From contig CM076260.1 of assembly GCA_038380795.1 (NCBI GenBank), positions 33,204,634-33,268,633 on the forward strand: a stretch of 64,000 bases of DNA, in the 5' to 3' direction. The position numbers were made by a program, and so were the translations under genes. The notes beneath the pieces are model-generated. The model saw nothing but the letters and a program-made list of their open reading frames with translations. It was not told the origin of the DNA and did no database searches. The DNA is from Pyrocephalus nanus. Taxonomy: Eukaryota > Chordata > Aves > Passeriformes > Tyrannidae. This document shows, one piece after another, positions 11,236 through 25,400 of this stretch (the first letter of the stretch is position 1; every line of letters starts with the position of its first letter).

Positions 11236-12010
11236 TCATAGAATCAGAGTGGTTTGAGGTGGAAGGGGGGATGCCATGGGTAGGAACTCCTTCCACTAGA
11301 CCAGGTTGCTCAGAGCCCAATCCCACCTGGCCTTGAACACTTCCAGGGGTGGGGCATCCACATCATGCAGATAAGCAACATGTTCTAGTGCCTCACCGCT
11401 CTTACAGTAAAGAATTTCTTTCTAGTATCTAATCTAAACTATCATCTCTGTTTGAAGCCTTACCCTTTTATCCTGCCACTATGGGCTCTTGTAAAAGGTC
11501 CCTGTTCCAGCTTTCTTGTAGGCCCTTTTGGGTACTGGAAGGCTGCTGTAAGATCTCTCCAGAGGCTTCTGTTTTCCAGGCTGAACAACCCAGCTCTCAT
11601 ACCGTTTTCATAGCAGAGGTGCTCCAGCCCTCTGACCACAGTGCGCTCTGATCAGAGGTATTCTCAGATTATAGTGTGGCCTGGGAGGGAGGGATGCACT
11701 ACCACATCATCTTCACTACCCTCCTCTGGACCTGCTCCAGTAAGTTTATGTCCTTATGTTGTAGTCCCAGAGCTGACCACAGTATTCCAGGTGGGGGGCT
11801 CAGAAGAGCAGAGTAGAGGGAGAGAATCGCCTTCCTCAGCCTGCCAGCCAAACTTCTTGTGATGCAACCCAGAAAGTCAGCTGTATGCTGGGCTGCAAGT
11901 GCACCCTGCTGGGTTACATTTAGCTTCTCGCCCACCAACACCCTCGAGTCCTTTTTTTCAGGGCTGATCTCAACCCATTCTCCACCCAACTTTTCTCATC
12001 TTCTGATTAC
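11236..12010 (-). mobile_element. CR1 LINE fragment in intron 1
   Basis: Starts with TCATAGAATCA (3' tail, left side). It continues through the antisense 3' UTR into the C-terminal ORF2, whose minus-strand reading at 11699-11989 includes SLYSALLSP and LEQVQRR. About 775 bp. Confidence 0.88.
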
Positions 12011-13279
12011 CGTCTTCTGGCTAGCTCTCCCCTCTATCATCAGTTTTAGTTTCTGAGTGGATTATATTCCTTAATATAAAGCAGACATTTCAGCCAGTAA
12101 TTAATAAAAAAATGAATATTATTTATTACAAGCAATGTGGTATAGTAATTTGTTATATATCCCTACTGGTTCACTTGTTTTCAGTGGTTTGTCTTTATTT
12201 GTGCAATCTCTTGGAATGAATCATTTTGGACAGACATCTAGGTGGTAAAATTTTGTAACAGCAAAAGAGGACTAGGACAAGGAACTATTTAAAAATGCTT
12301 GATTTAGAAGCTAAGTGGCATAAATAAGTGTACCACGTGTCAATAAGTGCTGCTTTAGAGATGGATAATGTTAAAATTAAGACATAACAAGAATGAACTG
12401 ATATTCTTTATATCAGTTATACATTTATTATGTTAAATAAAAAATATCATGTCCGTTACTGGGAGAAAGTAATGCTAAAATGACTGGTAAGTATCTCTTA
12501 TGTCTTGAAACTTATTTCTAAGTTATATCTGTGGTGGAAAAAAATAATATTGTTAAATTTCAATTTTATAGTGTCAAATTTTCTTTCCCTATGAAAAATG
12601 CTTGTTTAAGTGAGGGGAGGGTGTGTGTGAGAGGTGACACATCTAAGGTACTCTAAGGCAGTCTTATGGATGTCATTAAATGAAAGTCTGTCCTTCCTGC
12701 TTTTCCTTTTTCTTGTCCATATGCTGACACAATGGAGAAAGCAGAAGAAATATCAAGCAAAATGGTAAAATCTCTTCCTGCTTTTTATGTCGTTTTCTGT
12801 TGGGATTTGTCCCTGAGCCAGATCACTGTGAAGCCTGACAAGTGCTTGTTCCATTGCAGTTTATTCAAGTGAAGCAGTAAGAGGTCACAGCTGGGAGGAG
12901 GACTGTCTCTTAGCCAGCCTAATGTGCAGATTCAGGATGTGCTTTAATGCAATAGACTCAAAGCTATCTCAGGCAACCCATCCTGCCCCCCAGTTTATTC
13001 AAACACTGAATGTACCTTGCTGGAAAGGGCTACCGTGTAGCATGGACTAGGATTTGGGTGGATCAGTTAAGTGCCAATTCTTTTTGTTCATCAAAGTTGT
13101 CTTCTGTGAAGAGGTTTACTCGTCTAACTACCATGACAAAAGGCTTAATAGAATATTTGTTACATAATGTGCTTGAGTCTCAAGCTGCAAATTATGCAGG
13201 AGAGGCTTTCCCATGGTAATTCCAATGAAGCTGAGCTACAGCAGGGTAACTTCCCTGTATTTTAACCTTGTGTCTGCAG

Positions 13280-13424
13280 ATGGAGGAGGCGGACCTAAGT
13301 GAAAGAGGATTGCCGCAAATTGCATCAATCATGAATAGAGTCAGAAACTTGAAAAACAAATACAGAAATGAAGACAATATCACAGATGAGCTTAACTGTA
13401 CTAAAATCTCAGCGGATACAACAG
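13280..13424 (+). CDS. TTK: TTK exon 2 (first coding), residues 1-49
   Basis: Begins with the initiator ATG directly after the acceptor AG. Encodes the N-terminal segment, including ISADTT, which matches human exactly. Ends ACAG|GTATTT in phase 1. Confidence 0.93.
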
Positions 13425-16400
13425 GTATTTGGTTTTATTATTCTTTTGTCACTTGTGCAACAGATCTTAACCTAGACTGAGTGAAAGGATTTAGAGTTTC
13501 TTCAGTATTAAGGACCACAAAGTAAATTTTATTCCTCTTTGTTTCTTAAGGTTGCTCTGATCTTGTTTAAAAAATAAAATCAGTAATTGTCTTGTGGGAT
13601 AGCTTATAAGAAGTATTTTCTTCCGTTCATGTTTGCGTTTTTAATCAATCATTTTTTGTTTTTCTGTCAGATAACTCTGGAACTGTTAATCAAATAATGA
13701 TGACAGCAAATAATCCAGAAGATTGGCTATGTTTTTTGCTTAGACTAGAGAAAAAAGGTGTTCCTCAGATGGATATTAGCCTACTGAATAGACTCATTGG
13801 TCGTTACAGTCAAGCGGTGACTGCCTTGCCTGCAGAAAAGTACAGTCAAGATGAGAGCTATGCTCGCATCCTTGTGAGATTTGCTGAGTTGAAAGCGTAA
13901 GTATAAATTTTCAGTATAAGAACTCATCATTCTGTGCTTGAATTATGATGGACATACCTTATTTTGTAAGTGGTTTCTGCAACAAATTATCATTGAGTGT
14001 GTATGTTTTCATATTGACTATTTGAAACTGAGCAGCTTTGGTAAGTTAGCTTATCAGTTGTCTCCACAGTCCTTGCATTTTTTGTATTGTTCAGAGCTGT
14101 TTGATTTAGAGATCTTAACACTTTTTTTCTTGGCTCTGTATATAAGGAACATGGTAAAAAGCAGGAGACTGTTTTTTCAGGTTTGTACTATGCTTTCTCC
14201 CTGCTAGAACTCGGCACAGTTAAATTAAATTAGATGCGTTAGGATAGGAAGAATGTCTCAGAACATTGTTCTATACTTCCATACTTTGAAAATTAATTTT
14301 GATTGTGGTCATTTATTGCTTTATTCAGTGCAGACTTGAACAGTGTGGTTGATCAGATGTGTTCAGACATAATTTAGGGCAGGGTTATAATTTGAATTTT
14401 TCATAAGGAGCAATTCTGGAGTATCTTGAAATATCATTACAGCAAATATTTTGATGAAGAGCTGTCGCTGAATATTTTAGCAGTGTAACAATTAGAGCTG
14501 AGCAGGTGGTCTTCCAGTGAACATGGCTAGTCTTTTTCTTGTATGTCCTTCCTCCATTTAACTCTTTGGCATGTGGCTTCATCTTGCAGTATAATTGTCT
14601 ACCCTTTGTATTGTTATTTGCATGGATCTCTCTGCATCACTGTTTACTAAAAGCATACAATGGAAGTAATCTGTTGAATCCCCTGTTGAGAAATGAACAG
14701 GAGTGAATAGTTACCTTCTTGTGAATCCATAGTATCTTGAAGAGGTAAGGTGTTTATGTGTAACTGGAATAAAGAATCCCTTCCAGAAAGACTCTTGAGA
14801 TACTGAGAGATAGCATTCTTGTTTAAAGGTTAGTTGCTTTTCCTCAGAACAGAAACTGTGTAACATAGGCTTTGGGATGATACTTTGTGGGATTTCTTTC
14901 CAGGATGGCAATTGGATGCTCTTATCCAGTCACATCTTTTATCTTGTTATAAGAGAGTTTAAGTTCAGAAAAATTATTTCCCTAGTCACTTGGACCTGTT
15001 TCCACTTGATTTCTAGAACATGGGCTGAAAAACAGATACTTCTAAGGTATATATATGAGTTCAGTATCTGTGTGTTGTATTGCAGAAAACAAAATGAAGT
15101 TGCTGTCAGTTAGTGCATTAATATTATGACCAGTTTTAGTTACGGTGTCTCACTGAAATGTTTTTAGTTGTTTCACTGCTACAGCCTTTAGGGACCTTCT
15201 TGGGAGAGTAGTCTGTCTCATTTCACTATTAAAATGCACTTTATGGCTATACTAAAATATCTTGTACTTTGGTAGCCAGCACTACTGTAGAATCTACCTG
15301 TTTCACTGGGTAGTTCAGATCTGCTCTCTTTGTTTTCTGCTGCATATTTTTAATTGGCAAATACCATCAGTCAAATGTTTCCTGACTTGCTTAATGAAAG
15401 TTTGGTTTTAACTCCAAACGCCTTTTAAAAAATGTAGCCACCAAAATCTGGTGTAGCATCAATCCTAATGGAATTTCACTATAGTATCTCCCTAAATGAT
15501 GGTTCCTCATTTGAAAATTACTTTCAGATATTAGCCAGTTCTAACCATCTATTATAAGCTAATACTTTCTTGTCCAGAGTGGCATCTAATATCAATTATT
15601 TATATAAAATGACATTTATGAACTGTATGTGTAATCACACCAGTGATGATTTTAATTGCTTTTAACTGATGAGACCTCAAAACTAATAAGGTTGTTTGTA
15701 TTTTTTGGAGATTAATCTTAAGTTAATCAGTGAGTAGTTATTTGGATCTTTTGTGTTTGGCATTTTAGTCATTGCTCATAATGTTTTCTTATTGCTTATA
15801 ATTTCTTTGTTTGAAATTTCTCTGGTGTTCCACTCTGGGCTTCTCAGTTCCTGGGTGTCAGTTTGTCTGGTACTGTGTATTTTGCCTCTGCTTGGTTTTA
15901 GCTCCTATTAAAGAAAATACTGTCATCTCATGACTTCCTAGATTGTTTCTGGTTTATTTTTTTAGCTATTGCAAATAAAACAACACTGATAGGTGCTCTG
16001 ATGATACTGTCTTTGGGGGGAGGAGAAATATGCTTTTCAGGAGAGTTCTGTTTGCTGGTCTCCCAAACATTCTATCTAAACAAGTTGAAAAGAAAGTCAG
16101 CATCACAAGCTTCAGGAGCAGTGGCAATGGTTTTAGATTTCAGTGTCTATTGTCATCAACACTGTTTTTTTCTGATCATAGATTCATAGAATGTTAAGGG
16201 TTGGAAGGGATGTTAAAGATCACTTAGTTCCAACCCCTCCTGTCATGGGCAGGGAAGCCTCCCAATAGACCATGTTGCTCAAAGCCTCATTGAACCTGGC
16301 TTTGAACACTTCTGGGTTAGGGCATCCACATCCTCCTTGGGCAGTCTGTTCCTGTGTCTTACCCACCCTCACGGTAAAGAATTTCTTCCTAATATGTAGC

Positions 16401-19400
16401 CTAAATTTCCCCTCTTTTAGTTTGTACCCATTATTCCTTGTCCTATCACTACTAGTTCCTGGTGAAAAATCCTGCTTCGACTGCTCTGTAGGCCCCCTTC
16501 AGATACTGGAAAGTTGCTATAAGGTCTTCATGCAACCTTCTCATGTCAAGGCTGAAGAGCCCCAATGTTCTCAGCCTCTCTTGAAAGGAGAGGTGTTCCA
16601 GCTGCCTAATGGTCTTTGTGGCCCTTGTCTGGACTCTTGCCAACAGTTCCATATCCTTCTTATGCTGGGGTCCTGGAGCTGAACACAGTGTTTAAGGTGG
16701 GGTCTCACAAGAGTGAAGTAGATGGGGAGAATCACCTCCTTCGACCTGCTGGCCACGCTGCTTTTGATGCAGCCCAGGATACGTTTGGCTTTCTGGGCTG
16801 TGAGCGAACATAGCCAGCTCATGTTGAGTTTTTCATCAACCATCACCCCCAAGACTTTCTTCACCCAATGAATAGGTTTGAAACTGGATTATTCCATTCT
16901 TGGCACTGGACCTTTATCATCCTGATATCTTCTCAGCTGCAGCCTGTTGTGCCAATACTTTTTGACCAATTATGATACCAAGGTTGTCTGAAGAACCTTT
17001 GAATGTACTCTGAAATAGTCAAGGGCAAACAGTGCATCTGTGTCTGATGATCTGTATTGTACATTAATCATGCCAGGTCTGCTCTCACTTAATGCTTCTG
17101 ACTATAGCACAGTGCCACCAAGTGTGTGGCACTTGATGCCTGTTGCTAGTGCGTTGGGTTTTGTTCTTTGTATTGCTATCCAAGCTGCTCCTGCTTTCTA
17201 TTGGAACTTAAAATTTAATAAACTCTTGGAAAGTGAACGTAATTCATGTTAGAGTCTTATTTCTTTTGCTCAGATTTTGCCTGCAGATGGGTTATTTCAT
17301 GCCTGTCCTATTGCTTTTGGGTAAGCAGAGATGAGTTCAGTAAACCTACTAGAGACTAATAACATGCTTAAACTGTGATAGATTATCTCATTCTTGATTC
17401 CACAGAATTCTACTGAAAATATGTTCTCTTTAGCTTCCTATGTTGTATTTTTCTGTGCTTTTATTTTGAACCATTGTCATAAATCTTTCTCTCTTCCCAC
17501 TTTTAAGTGGTGCCTTTGCTTACCTGTTGAGGCAGGGTGGAATTCAGGACAACTGGTTAGTGAGTGCTCATAGGGAAAATATCGGCATATTTTGAGGCAT
17601 AATATAAACAGTGACAAGGAAGGAGTCCTTCAACTTTCTCTTCTGGGTTTGAATACTTTTTGGATTTTTGGAAAGGTTCAGATTTGTATATTTCAATTAG
17701 TAGCTTTCTCAGGTTTGTTGTGTATTTGTAGTACACTGATTGCTCTTAGGGAGAGGAAAATCTTTAGCTATAGATGGATTGCTTTTCCACAGTTATCTAA
17801 AGCCATCATCCAGCACATGGAACTTGTTTCTCAAGCTCTTCACCTTTTGTAACTCTTAATGTGCTGTCTTTACAGTCTTCAGGATCCAGAGGAGGCACGG
17901 GACCAATTTCACCTGGCCAGACTGAACTGCAAGAAATTTGCTTTTGTGCACGTGGCTTTTGCACAGTTTGAGCTATCACAAGGTGCGTAAAAAAACTTGT
18001 TTGGTGTTGCTGTTCTGTGTTATAGGTTTTGTTGTTATCAGCTTCCTCTCTGTTACATTATTTGCAAGGAAAGTGATAAGTATTAAACCAGAAAAAAAAA
18101 AAGCTGGATTTTCTTTTTTTTTTAACAAAATTTACTGAGAATGTGGGTTCGTTCTTGAATGAAAATATGCACACTGTTCATGATATTTTTCTTCCTTTTT
18201 AGAAATAATTTTCAAACAAGATGAAAACTCCTTGATGAAACAAGATGAAACTATTTTCTATTTTTTTTGTCTCAGATCTTGCAGTGGAAGGTTTTTGTGT
18301 AAGGCTCTCTCTGCACTGAGTGAAGCTCAGATTTGGGTGGTGATTTCCCTTTAGATACTTGTTTGCTTGTGGAACAAATTCTGTCTTCTTTGAAACAGCA
18401 ACTGTAGATCCTTGGTATGTTTTTTTATTAAATCAAGATACACTATCAATGTGCAGTTTGGTTCCCTGGTACTTGGTAGCAAAGCTGTGTTGCTGCCCAT
18501 AGGTATTTTTGGGTTTTTCTTCCTTCCATGGGTGATTTGAGCAGTGATCTCTGTCACCCTGTTTATTTCTTCCTTTAGCATCTTGCTCTGTACAGAAAGA
18601 CAAGCACATCTCATTTAAAGCTGTTTTCTTATTTGAAAAGAAAAGGCTTGGTGGATATATCTTGATTTTTTTGTGATTTGTTTTTCTTCATATTTGTTCT
18701 TTTTTTTTGGTATCATGCAAGCTGTTGTATGCTGCCTAGCATAAGAAATGCTCCCCAAACTTAGCTACAATAAATAATTAAATGAAATTAATCTGCCTAT
18801 TCAACACTCTGGATTCTGAATACATTTTACATTTTTATTTCTCTTCATTTACTTCTGTTTATTTTCCACTGGCAGTGGTTTTCTCTATAAATTTTTCGCT
18901 CTAGTATTACTTTTTAGCTGTACTTTAGGATACAGTTTAGATGTTCAAAGAGTGTCCCATGACACAGAGCCATTTTGTTAAAATCAATAATAGATACTCA
19001 TTTATCCTCTCACATTTTCCAGTTTTTCTTAACTGATAGGTTTATTTGTAACGGATCAGGAAAGGCTGTGGAAATCCCCCTCAAATACATGCTATGTAAA
19101 ATAATTGATGGAGGAAGTTTTTACTGAATATGATTCTACAGGATGGGGAGGAGACAAAAATTTGCCTGTTGTGACTTGAAATTACACAGTCTTTCTGTTT
19201 CACGTAAATCTGACCATTCTTGTTCTAATAAAATCTTGTGGTACTGAACTTCTAAACAGTAGTAAATAGCAGTTAATAATTTGCTTAGTGAGCACTATGT
19301 TTATTTAAGCAGATAATAAGACACTAATTCTGCAATAATAAAGATATTGTTAAATAAGTGTAATAAAACCTATTGTGTAATTTAAGTGTAGAAATGTTGC

Positions 19401-22400
19401 TACAGGTTACCAATGACTAAATTCATCCTGTAGCTGTGGGATGTGTTCATGCAATAGTTTATCTTACTTTGACAGCAAGTAGTTAAAGTAAAATGAAGTC
19501 CTAATCCCAAAGGAAATAAGCCAGTTATGATTGGCTTTGTATCTCCAGTGTGCTCTCTGATTTGTATCTGTTACCCTTGAACTGATCTAGGTGTCATTTG
19601 GAAATGTGTATGGAGCTGTAGTGTCCCTGCTGCTTAAAAGAGGATTAATGAACATGTGATTTGTAAAGTGTTACTTAAGAGTGCCGTTCCTTTTTCACTG
19701 AGTGTGTCCAGCTTAGGCCAGAGGGGAAGGAGGAGTGTAGTGCTTTGTTGCCTCCTCATCCCAGTGATTTCAGCAGTGCTTTGGAACACCTGTCAGTATG
19801 TCCCTTTGCATTAAGAACAAAAAGTTAATTGTATATTCACTTCTTTAACTCACAGTTTTGCTCAAGATAAAGCTCAAGTTGAAATTATGAAAGTAGAGTT
19901 GGCAAATTGATGTTGATTTCTTAATAATTGAATATTAATAGCCTGAAAATGGAGTGACACAGTAAAAGTGCCAATTTAATTTTTTTTTTACTTAGAAACT
20001 AACTACAATTTCATTTAAATAGGTCAGATGAGGGTCTGTCTTGTCCTTACTTGGGTGCCTTGGTTAGTGTACTTGAAGCAAGATTTGCTTTGAATTGGTC
20101 AGAACTCATAACCATTGATAAAACTCTACTTTTGGCTATATAAAGTGTTATGCTAAGGAGGATAATTCAGGCTTTTGGTATTTGACAAAGTGGACAGATT
20201 GAAATTCAGAAATACTTCCACTTTTGTGTTTTGGATCTTCACCTGTTAAGGGGGATGAAGCAGTTAATTTTTCACATGGGTGTTTTGGTGTCATGCTCTT
20301 TCTTACTCAATGAGACACATAACACTAGGAGGAATTACTTTCGAGTAGCAGGTCTTGTTGAAGCAAGGTGTGGTTACTAAATATAGCCAAAGATAGAACC
20401 ACAGAATGCTGGTTAAGGCTTCTTAAAGCCTATGTACTTGCTAATGATTTGAGAGAAAAAACAGTGTTTGACCAAATGGTTAAAAACCAAGCTACAACAA
20501 ATAAGCACAAAATAGATTTAAATGAAAACATGGCCAATCTAATTTTGGTGTTTCTTTGTTTCGGTGTCTGACATCACCCATTTAATATTCTTAAAATGGG
20601 TTACTTAATATTCTTAAAATGGGTTACTTAAAGCATGAGTTCCTAATACACGGCAGTATCCCCAACCTGAACTGCAGGCAGCATTGACATCCAGCTTGAG
20701 TTACTGGTGGGGTTTTGAGTGCTGGAGACATGCTCTTTAATGTGCTACTGTATATTATTAGAAATACTTAAGCATAAATGTATGTGGTACCTGTAAGAAC
20801 AAAGTAGTTGATGTTCTGCTGCTTTGGAATTGAGGAAGAAAGACATTTGAGATTTCAGGGGCATTGACAGCTGTAACAAAACATTGCATCATTTTGCACT
20901 GATGCTCTAAAGACCAGGGAAGATATTATGGTTGCAGTACTCTTCTTTCCTTATATGATTTATACTTTTTTAATAGCTGTTTGACTACATGCTTACATAT
21001 GTAAATTGACTGCTTCCAGTATGGTTTATTAAAACACTTCCTTTTTCCTCCCAGCTCTCTTCAGTGTTATCTGCTTATGGCATTTAGTAATGTCTAAAAT
21101 TGTAATGAAACCATATCCTTGCTTTTCACTCCTCTTTTCTTAACTGTAGCACTGCCTGGAGTAGTGATGCTTTATTTAATAGCTGCTCTTAACTTTGATT
21201 TCTATTAAGTGCATTAAAGATGTTCTACAGTATATATGTAATAAAATTTTTGTTGGTCAGATCTTAATAGAAGCTCATAAAAGTTGTATTACCTTGGTGA
21301 TACTACAGAAAAAGTGGATTTTAGAATATTTTGTATTTCCTTGAAGTTCCTATAACACTGAGAAATACTGAGAATGCATATTTTGTGACTTGGTGTTCAA
21401 CTTAATGTGAAAAATTTACTTCCGTGATCCACTTTTAACTTGTTCCAGGCAGTGTCCTTAAAGTAAAATATTTAAGGGGAGAAGTGCCTAATGAACAATG
21501 GCTTTATAGAATGATGTGAAGTGAATATAAGATACCATAAATGTAACCAGCTCATTCAGAAGCAACATTGCCGTTGTGTAATTGTTTTTCACTTACTTGA
21601 TTCCTACCTCTGTGTTTCTTACTACTTAGAAAATGAGAAGAAGTGTAAGCAGATCCTTCAGAAAGCTGTGGAGTACTCTGCTGTTCCACTAGAAATGCTG
21701 GAAACTGCTCTGCAAAACTTTCATTTGAAAAAAAAGCAGTTACTTTCAGATGAGGACAAGGAGAACTTAGCAGGTAATTGCAGTTTCTGAAAATATTGGT
21801 TGAGTTTATACTTGTTGTAATACTAGATTGGAAAAAATCTCTAGTGTTTTTCCCTTCCAGATAAGAACTCAGAATCTGCTACTGTCTAATAAATGGACAT
21901 ATTTATTTATATTATCAATCTTACTCCATCAGTACTCTTCAGTGCAGAGACTGTAGTTCACAGGAGCCATGGGATGGTGGGTTCTGTAGTTCTGCAGAGG
22001 GTATTCCTCTGACTGTCATTACGTATTTGTAGTTTGTAACAGAGGCTTTCAGCTGGAAGTGTGAAATAAGAGCTGCTGTTGACAGAGAAGAGAGAGAACT
22101 GAGGCACACAGACTAAACCATACAGTTAGAGTATTTGGAGGTGTATCTTCTGACACACTGAGGAAGTGCTGGTGGTCATTTCAGTCAAGTCAAAGCTGGG
22201 AAAAATAACCCATTTCAACTTTGTTTTACGTATGGATAAAGCCCATGTGTTTATCAGTACTAAAGTGGTTGGCTATATCATAAAACATAACTGATCCTGA
22301 TTGATGGGTATATAACTTCAATAAGGGAATAGTTATCTCTTGAAGGTTTCAGGAGATAAATTTGTTGGGAGTGGAATTGAGCAAAACACGTGGTTTGACT

Positions 22401-25400
22401 TAAATACTGAGGTGTGTAGCTAACTTTCCCAAGAGTGTTGTCAAACACTTCCATGTTTTTGCATTGTATAAGGACAGAATGTAATTTCCTTAGGGATACA
22501 TTTTCACAAGTGTGGTTTGAGATTTGCCTGGCTCCTATTGAACCAACCTTTGAGTGAAGTGCTAGTGGGGTGTGGGGAGGAACTCAAACATTTAGGAACA
22601 GTTGTAATATTCAGTTATATTATGAGTTTTTAATCAGTTTTATTTTCTGTCCTGTTCCGTTTCAGCTGAGGGAATGCCTCTGAGAGAACACATGGCAAAA
22701 CCCTGTGTGCCAATTAGGAAGCAGTGAACTTTGGGGAAAGTGTAGGCTTATTTAGTTTTTCATCTCCATGAGCTTGTAACATTAGGTATTTGAAAAATGC
22801 TAAATAGTAGCTGAATTATTTAGAGATAAAAGTTTAATATATATTTTATTTTCACAAAACTCAGTATTAATGTAAGCAGGAGTTGAATTGACGCTTCGTT
22901 ATAAGATTAACGTAAAACTTCACGTAGCTTTTGCCAGAACTTCAGTAATCAAGGAAGATTTTCTACTGGATTAATATGGGGCTGGTGAATGAGCTGAGTG
23001 CTTGATATTCCCTGACCTCACACAGCTCATAAGACCACTCTCAAATTTGCTATCAATGAAATCAACTGATTTAATTTAACTCAGTTAATTGCTTAGAATA
23101 ATTCAGTTGAGTTTACCTGATATGAATTATGGATTATTTTCAAGTGTCTTTATCTGAATGATTCTAACTATCTTCCTTACAGTATCGAGTACACAGGAGT
23201 CTGGGCTTCAGAACATAGTTGGAAATCACAGAAGCATAAAAAAGAATGATTCTGGTGAAAATTCTACTCTAAACAAACTTTTTTCTGGGTAATGTCTTGA
23301 TTTCTTATTTAATTTCTTAAAATGTAATTTAAGCCAAACATGAACACTACAGTGTTGTTTGTTTGGTTTTGTGTTTATTTTGTGTGTTTGTTTTTTTTCT
23401 TCAGGGAAGAAAAGTCACAGGAACTTAGTGCTCTAGTTGATTATCAAAACCCATTGAGACCACTAAACAAATCTAACCAGGTAGAACATGTAACATTTTC
23501 TTAAAAATCTTAAACTCTTCATTCTGCTTTATGCACCTGATAGCATTTAATTTGTTCTTAGACTTGCCTATTTGGGAGAGTTCCTGTTAAACTACTGTCT
23601 GATGATGGTGATGATGTGGAGAATTCAAATGTTGTCCCACTTACGGCCAGTGTTATGAAGAGGTATGGTTATTTGGTTTACTACAACACTACAGATTTTA
23701 ATACTCCTTTTCAAGAGTGATTTTGTTGGGTAGTGGAAATGTCCAATGCTAAGAAAGTTAAAATTGACCTGAAGATTATAGCCATTATAGTTGCAAGAAG
23801 TATTGCAGTAATGTACTTCTGATCTTACTACACAGATTCCTTGTATGAAAGCACACAAAGATAAATTACTTGTTCTGACTAATCAGCAGGGTCAAAAGAA
23901 ATGGAGATTCAGGCAAATATAAATTTTGTTCAAAATATCTTCATGTTTGCGTATTCTAGTTTTTAAAATTAGATAACAGATAGTCTTGTAACTTTCAAAA
24001 TATTTTTAATATTTTATGTAGTTCACAAAAAGGCCGTTGTACATTGGCGTGTTATAATTAACAATGTTACTTCAATAGGCAGACATCCAGCTCCAAATGT
24101 ACAGCTTTCGTTGCACCTTTCCCACTATCAGAACCAAAATCTAATGGCTGTGATTCATATGACCCAGGAGACTTACAGGTAACTTAAATATCTTTAAAAT
24201 ACATAAAAGGAACTCACTCTGGCTATCCTATGATATTAGAACGAAAGATACACCACCACCTTTTTTAATTCAAGAAAGAAAGAAGGTATAATTTCCCTTT
24301 GTTAAGTAATCAGTAGTAGATAGAATCCTTCATTGTGGCTTTTAAATTTGAAAACTATTATGCCTAATCAGGCATTAAGAAAGAGCTTTCTCTAAACAGT
24401 ACATCTGATGGGAGCAACAGGGGTAGTGTTAGAAATCATTATATGATTTGTGAAGTGGGGATAAGCAGATTTCAACTTGACTAAGGGAGCTTTTTCAGAT
24501 GTTGTAATGAGTTTTAGCATGAGAAGTACTCTATTTAATGAAGTCCATTTAACTGAGTTTTAAGTGCTCTATGTACCTGTAAATTATGGCTTTTGATAGA
24601 GGTTAGTTTTCAGCTGTGCCTTGCATTTTCATGTCCTATGTCCTCATTCCCCAGAAGAAAATTCCAGAGTAAAAAGCTTTTGGGTCTTTATTACAGAAAC
24701 TGGATTATGGAAAGTCAGAGTGTTGATTTATTTAAAAATAGCATCAGTAATACTTGTCTGTGTAACCTGCACTGTTTTCTGAAGCATATTTGAAGATGCT
24801 TTGTGGTGCATCTCTCATTTAATTACCATAAGGAAATGTCTTTTGGATACCATTCTTGAGTTCTTTGATTCTTTTAAGATGCTTTTTATGTTCCTTAGTC
24901 CTTACAAGAAAAAGCTTCGTTACAGTTGCAGATGTTGAATGAGGACAGCTTAGAAACTGCTAATAATTCAACTGTAACTCTCAAACCCGAAGTGGATACA
25001 AGTCTTGTGACGAAAAGAGAAGGTAACTATTAATGTGGTGTTTGAGTAGTTTGAAACAGAATAAGCATTGACAATATGCTGTCCTGTATTTTTTAAAAAA
25101 ATCTAAATAAAATTAATAAATAAATTGCTAAATAAAATATTTTTCAAAAAGCAAAATTTGGTCTGATTGGAATTGGATTATTTAAATAAAATTTGGTTTT
25201 TGCATGGTGTCTGTGGTAGTTGTGGGGAAAAATATAACCCCAAAACCCAAAGAAATCCCAGCTGTGACACTGTCCAAAACTGGAGTGCTGGGCTTGATGT
25301 AAAATGCCAATGTATAGTGCTAATTCATTACATCCTTACCTCTTGCAATGCATATAAAAAATAGACATCAAAATAGCAACAGTAGAAAAATATTGCCAGT

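Larger units (their letters stand above)
4866..13279 (+). other. TTK: TTK intron 1 (8.4 kb)
   Basis: Donor GTAAGA at 4866; acceptor tract ends in CAG at 13277-13279. Besides the minisatellite and two CR1 fragments (about 6525-6773 and 11236-12010) it is AT-rich and holds no recognised gene. Weak resemblance to an old CR1/L3 tail around 7860-7920 is too degraded to call. I see nothing definite in 5100-6500, 6780-11230 or 12010-13279. Confidence 0.55.

Noticed and set aside
12732..12764. An in-frame ATG and 11 codons ending ATG|GTAAAA, which could splice to exon 2 and extend the TTK N-terminus
   Set aside because: No acceptor AG precedes this ATG after the pyrimidine tract; the first AG falls inside it. 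The human start matches the ATG at 13280.
16272..16682. 136-codon + strand open frame in intron 3
   Set aside because: It is the antisense of a CR1 LINE fragment.
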